DNA from: Triops longicaudatus
Taxonomy: Eukaryota > Arthropoda > Branchiopoda > Notostraca > Triopsidae
Direction of reading: 5' to 3'
Length of the DNA: 64,000 bases
NCBI GenBank assembly: GCA_022885665.1
Contig: JAGQDJ010000007.1
Coordinates: 186,001-250,000, forward strand
Shown: positions 22,683-35,004 of the stretch, piece by piece
Position numbering within the stretch: position 1 is the first letter of the stretch
How the letters are laid out: each line of letters starts with the position of its first letter
Program-made: the position numbers and the translations under genes
The notes under the pieces: model-generated
The model's input: only the letters and a program-made list of their open reading frames with translations
Told to the model about the DNA's origin: nothing
The model's database searches: none

Positions 22683-24655
22683 ATGTCTACGCCAAAAGTT
22701 TCCACTCCAGTCGGTAGTACGGCCAGTAACGCTCATAACTGCGTTCTTTGCAGTGCCAAATTGGGATCCAAACAAGAACTACAAGAACATTTCCGGTACT
22801 TTCAATAATTTACCTTTTCCTTTTTGCTATGACAGTCATTGTCTTCTATTACCCCTAGGAAGCATGCCAATAAAGAGATTGACAATAAAGGAAAACCCGT
22901 AAAGAACCAGCCTCATTCCTCTTCCGTCACCAAGCCTACTTCTAAACCTACAAATGGATCCCAAGCAACCAGAAAGGACGTTTCTGAACCGTGCACCTCC
23001 GAGTCTGCAAGATCGTTACGTGCTAGATTAGCAAAAAGTGCAACTGATACTAAGGGAAACAAAAGTAAAAGGAAAAAAGCTTCTACCAACGGCGTCAACG
23101 ATTTGCAAGAAGACAAGAAACCAGAACATCATGCAGCTAATTCTAGTCAAATTTCGTTAAGCTCCGCTACCTCCCAAGACGATCGAGTAAAATGCGATGT
23201 GTGTCAAGACACCTTTGCCACGGTCAGCATGGCTATTCAACACAAATATCGCAGACACCGAGACTCCAAAGTGCAGAATTTCTGTCTGTACTGCGGACAA
23301 CAATTTCCCATCAAAGTACTTATAATTTTCAACAAGCTGATCAAGTCAAAAACATTAATTTTGTTTTATTCGCCATATTTTAGTACAGCTTAGATAAACA
23401 CCTTCAGAGTCACGCAGAAGAAATAGCGCAACACAAAGATACCATTCCCGCTGAGTTGTGTCAAATATGCGGTGTGGCGTTTCTCAAGTCGAAAGCTTTA
23501 AGCTACCACATGACCTCCTGCCATAACAAGTAACAAGCAAGGGCAGTTTGTTATCAGAAAGCAACTTAAGATTATTTTTCTTCTGTCGAAACCGAAAATT
23601 CCACTTTCGAAATTAGTTAATTTATGTGCAGAGTACATAATTTAGGTAATTTATTAGTGTTAACTAATTTTATGTACAATTACGTTTCAAATATAGCTGT
23701 ATGATTAAAAGTATATAATATAACTGAATTATAGAAATTTTTATTTATAAAATTTCGTACTATAATTGTATTAAGTTTTGACAAATGGAAAATTTTATGC
23801 GTCATTTTCAGTGTTTGCGTCGACTATGATTGATTTACGTGTCACTTGTGAAATTCAGGGCTGCGTCACTTGTGAAATTTCTTCAAGCTCCTCCCCCTAG
23901 TCGCAAAATTAAGTATGATATGGCTGGACAGCCGCAATCTGTGTATTACTGCCATCTTTGCGGTGCCGAATATATCGTCAAATATAATCTCGTTCGGCAT
24001 TTGGAACGGCACCTCACTGCGGATGAGGCTAACGACACACCGCAGTAACGACTCTTTTAACATTTGTGGAATCATTAGCATTACTGTTATTGTGCAATCT
24101 AGAGAGCTGATAAAGTGCAAAGTTTGCGACGCGATGTTTCTTAATAAGAAGGCATTCGATAACCATTCGAATTACCATAACGACGATGATATTTTAGTTG
24201 AAAGTGAGGAACAAAGGTAAAACAAATTGGTTTTTATGCATTATACGCATTCTAAATTTGTACAATCCTACAGGCAAGCTCTGATAACGCGTGTGGACCA
24301 AGATTTCGACTACCGTAGAGTGTTACGACCAGAAGAGAAGTATGCTACGAAGGTAGAACGTGCGGGGCGGAGCAAAAAGCTCCCAGAGAAAGTTAAGCAA
24401 GAGAAGAGAAAAGTTGGAAAGAATAGAGATAAGAAAGTACAATCGAAGGCCAAGCGCCTGAAGCGCGAGTTCGATCACATTGATGCGTCATCTTCGTCGG
24501 ACGAATCATTCTCGGACGATTCTTCCGTCTTATCAAGCCCTTCACCCGTTAGCGACAGTGATGACGAGTATAATCTATCCATTCCACCCTCTAATCCCTC
24601 CTGCAATCCTCAAAGCAGGAAAACCAGTCAAGAAATTTCGGAACCGAGTAAATGA
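22683..24655 (+). CDS. Protein with six C2H2 zinc fingers
   Basis: Probable nuclear nucleic-acid-binding protein; no specific orthologue recognised. Six exons (22683-22795, 22859-23315, 23384-23529, 23859-24044, 24103-24216, 24274-24655) join in phase to 465 residues. Fingers in order: CVLC...HFRKH, CDVC...HKYRRH, CLYC...HLQSH, CQIC...HMTSCH, CHLC...HLERH, CKVC...HSNYH, all with 12-residue spacing between the pairs. Between fingers 1 and 2 is a long Ser/Lys-rich linker. The C-terminus is very basic (KKLPEKVKQEKRK...), then Ser/Asp-rich. Exon 3 could instead end at a TAA two nt after the chosen donor (CAT AAC AA|gtaac), giving a four-finger protein. I join all six because phases match and the only AATAAA (24742) follows the last exon. 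An ATG at 22678 is out of frame. Confidence 0.75.
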
Positions 24656-24741
24656 AAAGATGTAACATGGAACCGTGTGTTCCATATTTCCAAACCGATA
24701 TTGTAATTGTTGTGTCTCATTGCTGTACAACTGTTTGGTTC

Positions 24742-24747
24742 AATAAA
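24742..24747 (+). terminator. Polyadenylation signal AATAAA after the zinc-finger gene
   Basis: Canonical AATAAA 87 nt past the stop codon, followed by an A run. Confidence 0.6.
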
Positions 24748-24923
24748 AAAAAACTTGATAAAAAAAATTTTAAGAGAGTGTATCATAAAACTTGTCCAAT
24801 TGCACTTTATCAAGCTTAAGCTTACGACTAGCATCAATTATAGACTACTGGGAAAGACAACGTTTCGTTGAACTTTAGGAACAAAATTAGGTCATTGTTT
24901 ATAAATTATTTGCTACAATACAG

Positions 24924-26527
24924 TTACAAGTTTGAAGCTATGGTTTTCTCGATCCAGTCAGCATATTTCCGCACGTCTGTGTACACACCTGGCAGGCCAG
25001 GAGTTGCGCATCCGATTCCCCAACTCACAATGCCGTTCAAACGAAGGTCATTACCGACTGCTGCTGATCGTTCTCCAGATGCGTTTCCTTTTGCAGTACC
25101 TGGGCATACTAGTGGGCCACCAGAATCGCCCTACATCGAACCATTTGCTGAAATTTTTGTCACAGCAGTTCCAACTAATATTACTTGGCAAGCATCGGTA
25201 GTGCTACCACCAGCACACAACATTCCGTCCGTGACGGGTAAAATCTTCTTAAACATTTTTTGACATTCTGGCAACGGTACGTACGATACGTTCGCCGCTA
25301 GAAGCGTACCGGGTATGTATCCGCCTTGAGAATTCGTGTGTCCCCAACCGGATACAATACAGTCGCCTGATGAAAAAGAATAATACAATTATTTAAAGCG
25401 CTTTTAGAGTTCTTCAAAACTTAACCACTAGGCTCGAAATCTGAAGTAGCGATTGAGGCATACTGTATGGGCTTGCCTGCGAGTCGCAAAGTTTCGACTG
25501 TGGTGTCCAGTTTAATTAATGCAAGATCATTTTCCTTGGTTTCCCTACCGAAGATGAACGTTATACAAATCAGTTGTCTTTAGTTATAGTTACTCACTGG
25601 TTGTAGTCGTGTGTAATAATTTTGGACACACCGATGTTTGCAGCATTGTTGTCTTGTTGACGAAGAGTCCCCACGATAACTCGCAATGAGGAAGTTCTGA
25701 AAAGTAGTTTGTCGAATTGCAAACGCCTTAATTACTTTTGAGATTAAGCTGTTCTTTTCAGATATACTTACTTTAATGTACATGCTGGAACTTTATTAAT
25801 AAACGGCCTCAAACCTTTGCGAAATTGCAGAAAAGTAATCTACAGGTTGTGGCGAGCAGGGTGCGTATCCCTGGGCGCCAAGCCAAGGAGGCGCACCGTA
25901 GTTAAATTTTATATAGATTACTTTTTTTTAACATAGTGAATCTATTAGGGTTTAAACTGAAATTTACTATGTGGATTAACTGTCTAGTAACAATGTTTAA
26001 GTAACTAGCTGTTACAATTTAATTCCATTTTCTGTTTATTTGATTGACTTGTTTCTTTTTTTTCTGTACATACGTAGAATTACTTACCTTTTTTCCTCTT
26101 TTTCACCCTGTTCACCATCACACTGAGACTATATTTTTGCAATTTTCTTGTGATAAAAAATGCTTATAAAGAGAGCAACTTACGACGCGTGTGCACGGAC
26201 GCAATGGGCAGCGGTCAGTACAAACTGTGGATGAATCAGAGCTCCGCCACAGAAATGTGCCCTCGCCAAATTCGGAGGTATCAATGTCATTTGCAACGAC
26301 ACTTGCCATTGGTATTGTCCTGACATAACGCGGAACAAAAATAAAATGGGTTAATATCCTGTCGGTCTAATATAAAAAAGCTTCTCACCTGGAGCAGCTT
26401 CGATACCGTTGACAATTCGGCCAGGTCGCCTTGCTCCTTGATCGTCATTTTCTTGAATTAGCGCTTTACTCCGTACGAGACCAAAGCAAATCCAAGCTAA
26501 TATACACACAATACTTGCAACTTTCAT
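24924..26527 (-). CDS. Secreted trypsin-like serine protease (chymotrypsin family, S1)
   Basis: Endopeptidase predicted to cut after Lys/Arg outside the cell. Six exons (26527-26389, 26319-26184, 25696-25598, 25544-25426, 25366-25185, 25130-24924) join in phase to 293 residues. A signal peptide (KVASIVCILAWICFGLV) is followed by a short propeptide and the activation site GR|IVNG. The catalytic triad is visible: His in LTAAHC, Asp in ENDLALIKL, Ser in GDSGGP. The residue six before the catalytic Ser is Asp (DACQGDS) and the pocket glycines are kept in SWGIGC...PGVYT, so trypsin specificity is expected. Paired cysteines fit the usual disulfides. There is no CLIP or other extra domain. Introns are 54-69 nt except the second (487 nt). 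It converges on the zinc-finger gene. Immune, digestive or developmental role cannot be told from sequence. Confidence 0.93.
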
Positions 26528-27136
26528 AACGAAAACCAAGTCACCCCAGAGAACTATCACCCCTCACTATCTGAAGCTTGAAGACGATCTGTGCAGCGTA
26601 AAGATCCTGTTCTGTACTGAAGTCTAAATTAATTCGTCATAGAAGGTCGTATGAAAATGATTAATTGTACTATAAATGCTAGTCGTTACCTTGAACACAG
26701 ATCTTCCGTCCAATCGGACACATTCACGCAGTACAATTGAACAGGTGTCTTGGCCTGGTCAACCATACATACTCACGTCAGGGAATGACGTAGTCATGAG
26801 CAGCTTTCGTTGCAGGCAAGCACAATTATTTTGACGCAAGTGAAAAGTTTAGTCTTGTTAGCAGTCTTTCAAAGAAAGTATTACGCACGTCGAAAATATA
26901 TATATAAACAAGAAAAACGAGTCAATAGTTTTCTGAAATAATGTTCAGAGAAATTAAGTGCTTCATACCCCAAAAAACAATGAAATAGTTAACATATCAT
27001 TCCTGTTTTACGTCATTTTATAATCAAACAAAAACTTCTAAAAATTGAGGATCATGTATTTTCATGGGAAATTAGAAGCAACGTAAAAAAATCACAATTT
27101 AAGCAGTTCTGTCTGTAATGAAAACATTCATATCAT
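26528..27136. other. Intergenic region between MSH6 3' end and protease start
   Basis: About 600 AT-rich bp. It should contain the MSH6 3' untranslated region and the protease promoter, both on the minus strand. No TATA box or gene is evident. Confidence 0.4.
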
Positions 27137-30100
27137 CTATTCCTCTTCTTCCCATTTCTGTAATTCTTCTTTTAACTCTTTTAAGTGCAGCTTCATATTT
27201 CCCCGCATCAGCAGCTTCAGTAAACGTATTTTTGTGTTATGTTGCTCCAAAGCCCGTGCTTTCTGAAAGCCAATTTTAATGACGTCATCAGGTAAACCTG
27301 CCAGTCGGGCGGCGTGAAAACCATACGATTTAGGACACGCCCCTTGCGTAAATTTGTACAAGAACGTGATCGTCTCTTTCGTCGGATCGCCCAAGTCTTC
27401 ATTCTCCACCATGCACGCCTTAAGAAAAGGGCCAAGGATGTTTACAAAAACTCGCAACACAATGCTTGTAAGATAATTCGTACCATATGTCCAAGAACAA
27501 TGCCTTCTCGGTCTTGCATATCCTTCACCAAGGAGTGATAATGAGTAGAAAACAAAGTACGGCACCCTTTCTGGCGCAAGTCTTCCAACACGGCGTAGGC
27601 AATCGCCGTTCCGTCATACGTGGCAGTACCTCGACCTAAAATAAATAAATAAGAAATAAAAAAGGATCAACTAATACATGAAATTAGGACTCTATACTAC
27701 GGTATGTGTAACTTTCACTTGTATACCTAGTTCATCAAGTAAGACAAGGGAATGTGGCGTAGCATGCTGTAAAATGGCCGAAGTTTCACTCAGTTCGACG
27801 AAAAAGGTACTTTCGCCGCTCATAATACTGTCACTGGCTCCCAAGCGAGTAAACAGACGATCAACGGGCGTCATTTCACACGACGAGGCAGGTACGTAGC
27901 AACCCATTTGGGCAAGGATGACTGTCAGGCCCACTTGTCTCATCAAGGTGGACTTACCACCCATATTCGGTCCTGTAACCAAGACCAAGCTCGCAGCCTT
28001 GTCCTTTTTGATTACTCCTTCGAACGGTGGCCCATTGATACCCATACTCATATCGTTAGGAATAAAATTCTCGGCAGCAATATTCCCCATAATGGGATGT
28101 CGGCCCTCAACAAGCTTCAGGAACGGTTTCGCATCTGCAGAGGGCGCTTTCAGTTTAGGTTGGCACATTTTGCCATGGGCGTTGCGTGAGTAGTGCGCTA
28201 AGCTCATGAGTACATCCAACGTAGAAATGCATTGCAAGGCCGCATTCCACAACTGACGGTGAGATTCAAACTGCGCGAAAATTCGGCGGCTAATATCGCG
28301 TAAGGCAGAGTCACGCCCTTCTTCCGCGCTCAGCAGCCGCGCCAAGAGATCTTTCGTTTCTGGGGTATAAAAACGTTTGAAGCCTTTCCGGGAGCCCTGA
28401 AGCATGTACGAATCGCCCGCTTTGTGAGTGGCAGATTCAGGTACTTCAATCTGGAGACGATTTTTGGCCGTACCGACGTACGCCACTTTGCAGCCGAAAT
28501 GTTTCTTCTGCTCGGCCAAATACGCCTCGATGTCCTTCTCCACCGCTTGAAGTTCCTCGACAGCTTTGCTATACACCAAATCGACCCCGGGGCGAGGAAT
28601 GATCTTGCCTTCTTTCTTGGCTTCTTCTCGGTTGAAGGCGTTTTGGAAGAAGTTCAGAACTTCCATCAAATCTGGGAAATTCCCGCCCTGAGCTTCGAGA
28701 ATCACGCAATGGCGGACAAGTTTTGAACCCAAGTTCTCCAATTCGCCCTGCCAGACGTCGTTAATTTCAGTGATGGTTTGAAAGCCTTCCAAGGCCGAGA
28801 GCAAGTCTTGGATTTTGCGTTTCGAGTACAACGTTTCTTCGTAGAAAATCGCTCGCGAGTCGGGATGGTCTTTCGAAATTCCGGCACTGCCCTGCGCGCG
28901 GATTTTGCTGAGAATACGTTCCAAGTCGGGCAAGGTCTTCATGAGCTTTGTGGTTTCACTCACGACCGACTGGTGATTCATCAGATCGTGGATCGCTCGC
29001 TGGCGGTCTTCGATCAGCGCCACGTTGCACAATGGCCGACACAACCACTGCCGCAGCAATCGCTTCCCACCGTGCGTTTGACAATGGTCCAGCTGCTGTA
29101 GCAACGTACCTTCGGTGCTACCCAAGCTACTGTTCACGAAAAGGTCCAAATTCCGCACAGTAACGCTGTCCAGAATCATATGCTCACCAAGCGAAATCGC
29201 TTTCGCCTTCGTAGGACCGGTAGTTTCCAAGTCCACAGGAACGTAGGAACGAAAATCTTTCTTTACAAGCAACGCTTGCTCAATTTTGCAATGCAAAGCG
29301 TAGGACAAGACCGCACCCAGGCTCTGGATCGCCATCTCGCAGCTTTCTTTCGCTGTCAGGCCTAACGAACTCGCTTCATCGATGTACGGTTTCAGTCCTT
29401 CGGGCCACACAGGTTTTGAATTTTGCTCGTCTTCGGCGAAGTAGTTGCCTTCGACGAGGAAACGTAGAACTTTCGTCGGATCCCAGAACTGCTTAGAGGC
29501 CAGTGTTTCAACAATTGCCGCTGGGGCGTTGATTTTGATTACGTCGCGAGTGCCGGGTGACAGATTTTTCCTTTCTACCAAAATCTGCACCGGTGCAAAA
29601 TGTGCCAAAAGGGTTGCTAAACGACTTCGGTAACGATCGTCCGTGAACTGACCCAAGTAAAATGTTCCCAAGGATGCTTCTAGCAAACAGATACCCATTT
29701 CAACCTTACCACCCTGATCCGCTCCTCCCTTCTCGACTACTGCGAGTAAATAATTAGGCGTGGCTTCCATAGGGCTGCTTCCATCGAAAAAGGACTCTGT
29801 TTTTGTGCCAATGGAAGTAATTTGGCATACTTCCCGTTTGACGACTTTGTCGAATTTAGAAGATTTGGGCGTATTTTTCACGCGGTCGTTCATTGACTCC
29901 GGCGTTTCGGTTTGCTCCACGCGGGCGACTTTATAGCCTTTGGCGACTAACGCGGACGAGAAACGGCCAAACGCCGCTTCTGGAAAGCCGCAGTGAGCCA
30001 CTTCGCCTTTCATAATGGATAAGCTGAGCTCTCTGACGCCCACGTCAGCATCCATGTGGTACAGCTCGTAAAATTTGCCGACTTTGAAGAAAAGGATGGC

Positions 30101-31498
30101 GTCGCGGTGCTTGGATTTGACATCCCACCATTGTCGCATTGCGGGAGTTAATTTGGACTTGAAATCTTCGGGAATGTAGAAAGTAGTAGGGTCATAGTCA
30201 GGATCGTCGGGCCTACGTCGCTCGGCGTCGCGGATTTTCTCCGGTTTCATGAATTCTAGATTGGTGTGAAAGAAAGTACGTTCGTCGTTGGCGACAATGC
30301 TGGGACTATCGGACGAAGCGAAGTAGGACAAGCGTTGCTTGGTTTTCTCCCCTGCGGGCGTGCGAGGAGTGGAGGCAGGAGAAGAAAAATTAGGCCGGTG
30401 AGACGAAAGAGGCGTGGCTAAGGCGGAATCTGATTGTTTGCCATTTCTTGTGACAGGTTTGCTGGACTTTTTCCTCTTTTTTGCCGGAGTTGCTTCTGAT
30501 TCAGGCTCACTTTCAGAGCCCTCCCCCTCGTCCTCTTCTTCACTTTCAACAGATTCATCTTTACCTGTGCAAGAACAAATCCATACAAATTAATTTTGCC
30601 CCGATCCTTGCCGTATTTTAGCGTTTTAAAGCACTACCTGGTTTGTACTCATCCTCAGAGCTATCAGCTAAAGCTTCCAGCTTCTCTTCGTCTCCGTCAG
30701 TTTCCTCTTCGTGATCTGAAACGACAATCCGTCGTCTTTTGGCCAATGGAGCTTTGCTGGATTTGGGCGTGGATAAAGTTAAGGGTTTCTTGCATTTTGG
30801 AGTAACGGCAGGCTCTGGTATTTAATAATTGTTTCGATAAATAAACTATAGACAGGAATTCACATCCTACTTTCTGGTTCTTCTTCATCTTCAGAAGGAA
30901 GCAGCTCCACAATGAGCTTTAATCTTTCGTTCAAAGAGACTTTTAATGCGTTGTCAGCTTCCTTGCACCCTTTCACCCATTTCGAGTCTTTTATTACTGG
31001 AATGCCTTCTTTCTCTTCGTAAGGCTTTACATTCCTTAAAATAAATTGATTTCAGTAAGTAAAAATATGAGGGCGGATTAGGGTATCGTACTTTAATTTG
31101 ATCCAGGATCTGGTGATCGGCTTATCAAAGAACTGGACATGGACGTGGCCTGGCTTTTGAATTGAATTCAAGCTTGGGTGTTTGCAGACGAGGCTTGGCC
31201 ACCACGGGAAACTATCAAGTTTAGCCCAAACTACTGCTCCTTCTGTAAAATAATTAAAGTAATCTTCTTTCGGGTATATTCATTTGCTTGCTCGAAATTT
31301 ACCGGCAAAAATCGAGCTATCGTCACTAATAGTAGGGTCTTTTTTCGCTGAGGGAGTTTTTGCAGTGTTTGGCGATAAGGTTTTCTTGTTACTATTTTCG
31401 TCAGATTGAGGTACACGAGGAGTCGGTAGTTCTGTTGGTGGGGTACCATTAGACGTTGTTTTCTTTGAAAAAAAGCTCAAAATCGACTTTTGGCTCAT
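27137..31498 (-). CDS. MSH6: DNA mismatch repair protein MSH6
   Basis: Partner of MSH2 in MutS-alpha, which recognises base mismatches and small loops in nuclear DNA. Seven exons (31498-31303, 31242-31092, 31034-30871, 30814-30638, 30564-27727, 27635-27484, 27418-27137) join in phase to 1,319 residues; human MSH6 is 1,360. The N-terminus MSQKSILSFF is a PCNA-binding box. A PWWP chromatin-reading domain follows (VWAKLDSFPWWPSLVCKHP). Then comes an acidic/basic disordered linker and the MutS core. The mismatch-reading Phe-x-Glu is in KVGKFYELYHMDA near residue 394. The ATPase has Walker A TGPNMGGKSTLMRQ, signature GASDSIMSGESTF, and Walker B LVLLDELG, split by an intron before RGTATYDGTAIAYAV. 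The end matches GACPKSYGF...AARLAGLP. All expected motifs are intact. The large exon carries most of the core. Confidence 0.97.
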
Positions 31499-32480
31499 CC
31501 TGCACGAAGTACTTTTCAAAAATTTAATTAAAAGAGTTCGTAAAGTTTAATTAAACTACATACTTCGAGTTCTGTCCCCCGATTAAGACATGTAAACGCA
31601 GAAAGGTCAACTTTTCTAACACGGACAGGATCACAGGACGACCACGTTGTTTAACGCGGGAAACCAAACAAACGGTGCAACTCAACCCCCCAATGCCTTC
31701 GGCGAACTGAAAGGCCGGGCTATTCAAATACAGTTGCAGGGGAGCAAATGAACAAAAATTTAATGAGGTGCAAAAATTGTGAAACGTGCGACCTGACAAC
31801 AGGCGAAAGAATACCTCAGTTTTCATGAAAAATAATAATAATACATCAAATTCGAGGAGTTTTTTGCAGGAACAGATTCAATTCACTTTTCTACTAAATT
31901 AGCTAAATTAAACAGAAAGTCAGCCGAAGTGCAAACAGTCAGCAAGTCTTAGAGAAAGATTATTTGGACGCAGAGGTTAATTTAGTAACTGAGGAAAACC
32001 CCAAAAAGCGAATATTAGACACAAGGTATTTTTTCTCATACACCATGTTGTATAACTTTCTTGCTTTTAAAACTGTTCTCATACAACTTTTTCTTTCAAC
32101 TATTCAAAGTCAAAGGTATTACTGTCATCAAATTTACACCAAACGAAGTAAACGTGACTTAATCAACGAAAGCTTCACTTTGGAAAAGCATACATTTGAT
32201 TTTTGGAAACGGAGGATGCTTATGCAAACAAAACTCACTTCACTAACACCGGGTTTATGTTCTGCATTAGGCAGTTTATTTATATTTAGCGAACGCAGAA
32301 TTCACTAGGAACCCCATTTCACTAACTACGTAAATTCAACACGTAAGACTTTTACCAACAATCCCTACTTTATTCGGAATCACAAACTCTATACCGAAGA
32401 TTTTATTTAGGAAAAAAAAGGCGAGACAAAAATAGAAGGAAAATTCTTAACCTCATTTTCGACACGAAAGCTTGAAAAAA
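31499..32480. other. Intergenic region between UBXN6 and MSH6
   Basis: About 980 bp. It should hold the UBXN6 3' end and the MSH6 promoter (both minus strand). A plus-strand stretch near 31906-32024 is open and hydrophilic (...LEKDYLDAEVNLVTEENPKK) and ends at a weak gt, but I could not join it to anything and do not call it. Confidence 0.4.
32402..32407 (-). terminator. Polyadenylation signal AATAAA after UBXN6
   Basis: AATAAA on the minus strand about 75 nt past the UBXN6 stop. Confidence 0.55.
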
Positions 32481-34493
32481 TTAATTCAGTGTCTGAATCA
32501 AAGCTAACACATCGTCTCGCAGAAAATTTCGACCTTCTGAGCTTCCACCTTTAACCGAATTAAAATACAAAACCGCCGTAGGAACCAGGCGCAAGGTTAA
32601 CAGAGTCGAATTGTCTTCTTGGTTGTCAAGGATAGTTCCTGCTGTGGTGAGGCTGAACTGAGTCGACGGGTCGTCCAAATGCTCTTGAATAAAGAGTCGA
32701 ACAGCCAGCAGTTTCTCTCGCACATGGAAAGTTCCTTGCAACATTGTACCGTCTGGGAACCTTACCCTAACCAATGTGAACTTGTATTTCCGCTGCTCGC
32801 GCTGCTCATCCTTTTCCCGCATTGCTTTCGTCCTTAGCATCAAATTCCGCTCAGCTTGCTCCGACCTACGTGTAGTTTTCAACACAAGAGCGTTAATTAA
32901 ACATACAATTAAAATACTTAAGTAATACAAAAATCTATTTACAGAAACTGAAAGTTTAACAAATAGGTATAAGTAAATTTATTTCAATTCATAGACAATA
33001 AGAATAAGTAAACGATCAACAGTATAATGAAGTTAATAAATAGTGAAACGAAAATAGAGTAAACGTTGCTTGCAGTGTAAAATATCTCGCTGCAAAGAAC
33101 TCGCCAAAATTTAAAGCAAAACAAATACAAAAGTTAAAAAGACTAGACGGAAGGCACGTAAAATCACCTTGCTTGCTGTTCTTTCTTCAGTTCTTCGGGT
33201 GTTAGACGAAAGAAGTCGTCAGGTAAGTGTGTCCTAATGGCGGCTTGGGATGGAATGAGAACTTGGACGTTTCGGTCTAACTCAGCTTTAAGCGGCTCAG
33301 CCGCTATTAGTGCGTCTCGCAAAGCTGTCAAGGTCTGTAACTTATCTTCGTCCATTCCCTCAAAGATCCAGAAATTTTCTGGGGTTGAATCTTCGGCGGA
33401 AAGGGGCAGTTGCTGTCGAGTGAAACCGGCAGCTTGGAGAAACTCTTCCACGCCTTGCAAGCAAGCCACTTTTTCTTGGTAAATACGGTTCCCAGTTCGA
33501 ATCCGCCGATACTTTTCTTGGGTGAAATTCTGGGAAATATTGTCCAAATACTTGTACAATGTCTCGACACCCTGTTGAAGCTGTTAAAAAACAAAATTTA
33601 AATACATGAGTTTTTAGTGTGTGTTTTTTTTTTTATATTCCAAAAGTATTTTAACTTACCTTTTCCTTATCTTTGTTAAGCGTATGAATAATTAAACAGG
33701 CACTCAAGCCAGGTTCTTCCGCTAATTGCTCGTACAAAAAAGCTTTGATTTTGGCATCAATTTCCGACTTCGGTAAAACATCCGGACCTTCGAGTTGAAC
33801 AGACAGTACATGTCCACATTGAGCGTTCAATAAATCCAATAAGTGAAAAAATAACATCATTTAATGCTATAAAATAGCTTAACAAAACTGTAAAAAAGTT
33901 TTAAGAAAAGGCTTAGCTCAAAAGACAAATTAAGCGGGTAAACATAAGGTTAGACATAAATTATTACCAATTAAAGGACACCTGAAGAAAACGCCTTCGA
34001 CTGCCAGACAATGTTCGGTAAAACCACGCTCAGCTTCAGCACCCCTATCCAGTTTGCTGGCTACAAGCTGTTGCTCTAGCTCTAGCTCTTTCTTCGCTTG
34101 TGCTTTAATAACAGCAATAGAGCGTTTTTGAGAAAAGTCATCTTTCTTTTCAAATCTGGCTAAGGCGGCATTGGCAGCCATTTGGGCTTCAGAAGAAGGA
34201 ACTTCTCGTCTGGGCGTTTGTCTGTCTTGCAACGAAGGTTTGGAAGATGAAGCAGCAGGCTGAGGGGATTCGTTAAGACGATGGCCTTCTCCTAAATACG
34301 GAGAAAACTGAAAGTTTTATCTACGACAAAATAGCTGCCAAAAATGTAAGCATGTAAGTTTTTTGAAGGATTGATTTTTAATGAAACAGACTATAGGAAG
34401 TGCATTTGGATAATGTATTTCAGAATCTTTACCTGCCAATTTGAATTTTACTTCCATTTTCTTCTTCTCGAAAAATTTCTTAATAGCGGCCAT
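32481..34493 (-). CDS. UBXN6: UBX domain protein 6, p97/VCP cofactor
   Basis: UBXD1/UBXN6 binds the AAA ATPase p97 and helps direct it to endolysosomal and ER quality-control substrates. Five exons (34493-34433, 34291-33968, 33787-33660, 33580-33168, 32865-32481) join in phase to 436 residues; human is 441. The N-terminus (MAAIKKFFEKKKMEVKFKLAG) matches the family start. EAQMAANAALARFEKK is the p97-binding VIM motif. GVFFRCPLIG begins the middle region. The PUB domain contains TLYKYLDNISQ and EEFLQAAGF. The C-terminal part has RTKAMREKDEQR followed by a UBX domain (VRVRFPDGTMLQGTF...REKLLAVRLFI). The start lies only 30 nt downstream of the stop of the gene at 34524-35004, with no polyadenylation signal between. 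Confidence 0.95.
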
Positions 34494-34523
34494 TTTTATG
34501 CTTTCCCTATTCTTTTCTTTGTT

Positions 34524-35004
34524 TTACAAACGTGGCGTGTGTTCGTTGGGTAACTTAAGCTCAGAGACAGCAGATTTCAGTTGTTCCTTTAAAACATCTG
34601 AAGCTAAAGAAACGAGACATGGTGTTGGTTTTATACTTTTTGAAGCGATAATAAAGTTTACATGTTTGCATAAAACGCTCGGTAATTTTTTTTCCGTAGA
34701 CTTTCCACGCAAGCAAAGTTAGGCCGATGTTGCAAAACAGGACCACGAATAGAGCTTGGAGAAACTTTGTTTGGAAGTCGTCGAACGAAAAGCTTTCGCC
34801 AACAACGCTCAGATTATATGTCAGCGATCCCCAGGCCGAACTTACTGACTCGACTAGAAACCAAAAGAGTGAAAAGAGAGATACAGGAATCCACGGAAAC
34901 ACAGAAGATTTCACGTTCTCTGACAAATCGGAAACAGAGACCACTGCTGATTCCCACCAACTCCACAGGCTAACGCCGTCAAAATTCGATAACCAAAATT
35001 TCAT
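34524..35004 (-). CDS. Small predicted two-segment membrane protein, unknown
   Basis: Not recognised. Two exons, 35004-34662 and 34603-34524, join in phase 1 across a 58-nt intron (gtaaac...ttctttag) to 140 residues. Without splicing the frame reads a further, less coherent tail. The protein has two hydrophobic stretches, about residues 36-54 (FPWIPVSLFSLFWFLVESV) and 82-102 (LQALFVVLFCNIGLTLLAWKV). Many tryptophans lie in the first 60 residues, and a polar, helical C-terminal tail (SSDVLKEQLKSAVSELKLP) follows. There is no cleavable signal peptide. It sits just upstream of UBXN6 on the same strand, 30 nt from its ATG, which suggests a shared transcript. Membrane destination is unknown. Confidence 0.7.

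Noticed and set aside
24868..25263. Plus-strand open frame of 131 codons
   Set aside because: It is the antisense of the protease catalytic exons, whose minus-strand reading has the complete trypsin motifs.
25767..25785. Possible tiny extra exon in the protease's long intron
   Set aside because: A cag and a gtaagt bracket about 13 nt, but skipping it gives a continuous phase and a normal S1 alignment.
31551..31826. 91-codon minus-strand frame just upstream of MSH6
   Set aside because: No family match and it lies where the MSH6 promoter and 5' UTR are expected.
31964..32308. Plus-strand open frame of 114 codons between UBXN6 and MSH6
   Set aside because: The first third looks coding-like, but the rest reads through AT-rich sequence without coding character and no splice model gives a coherent protein.
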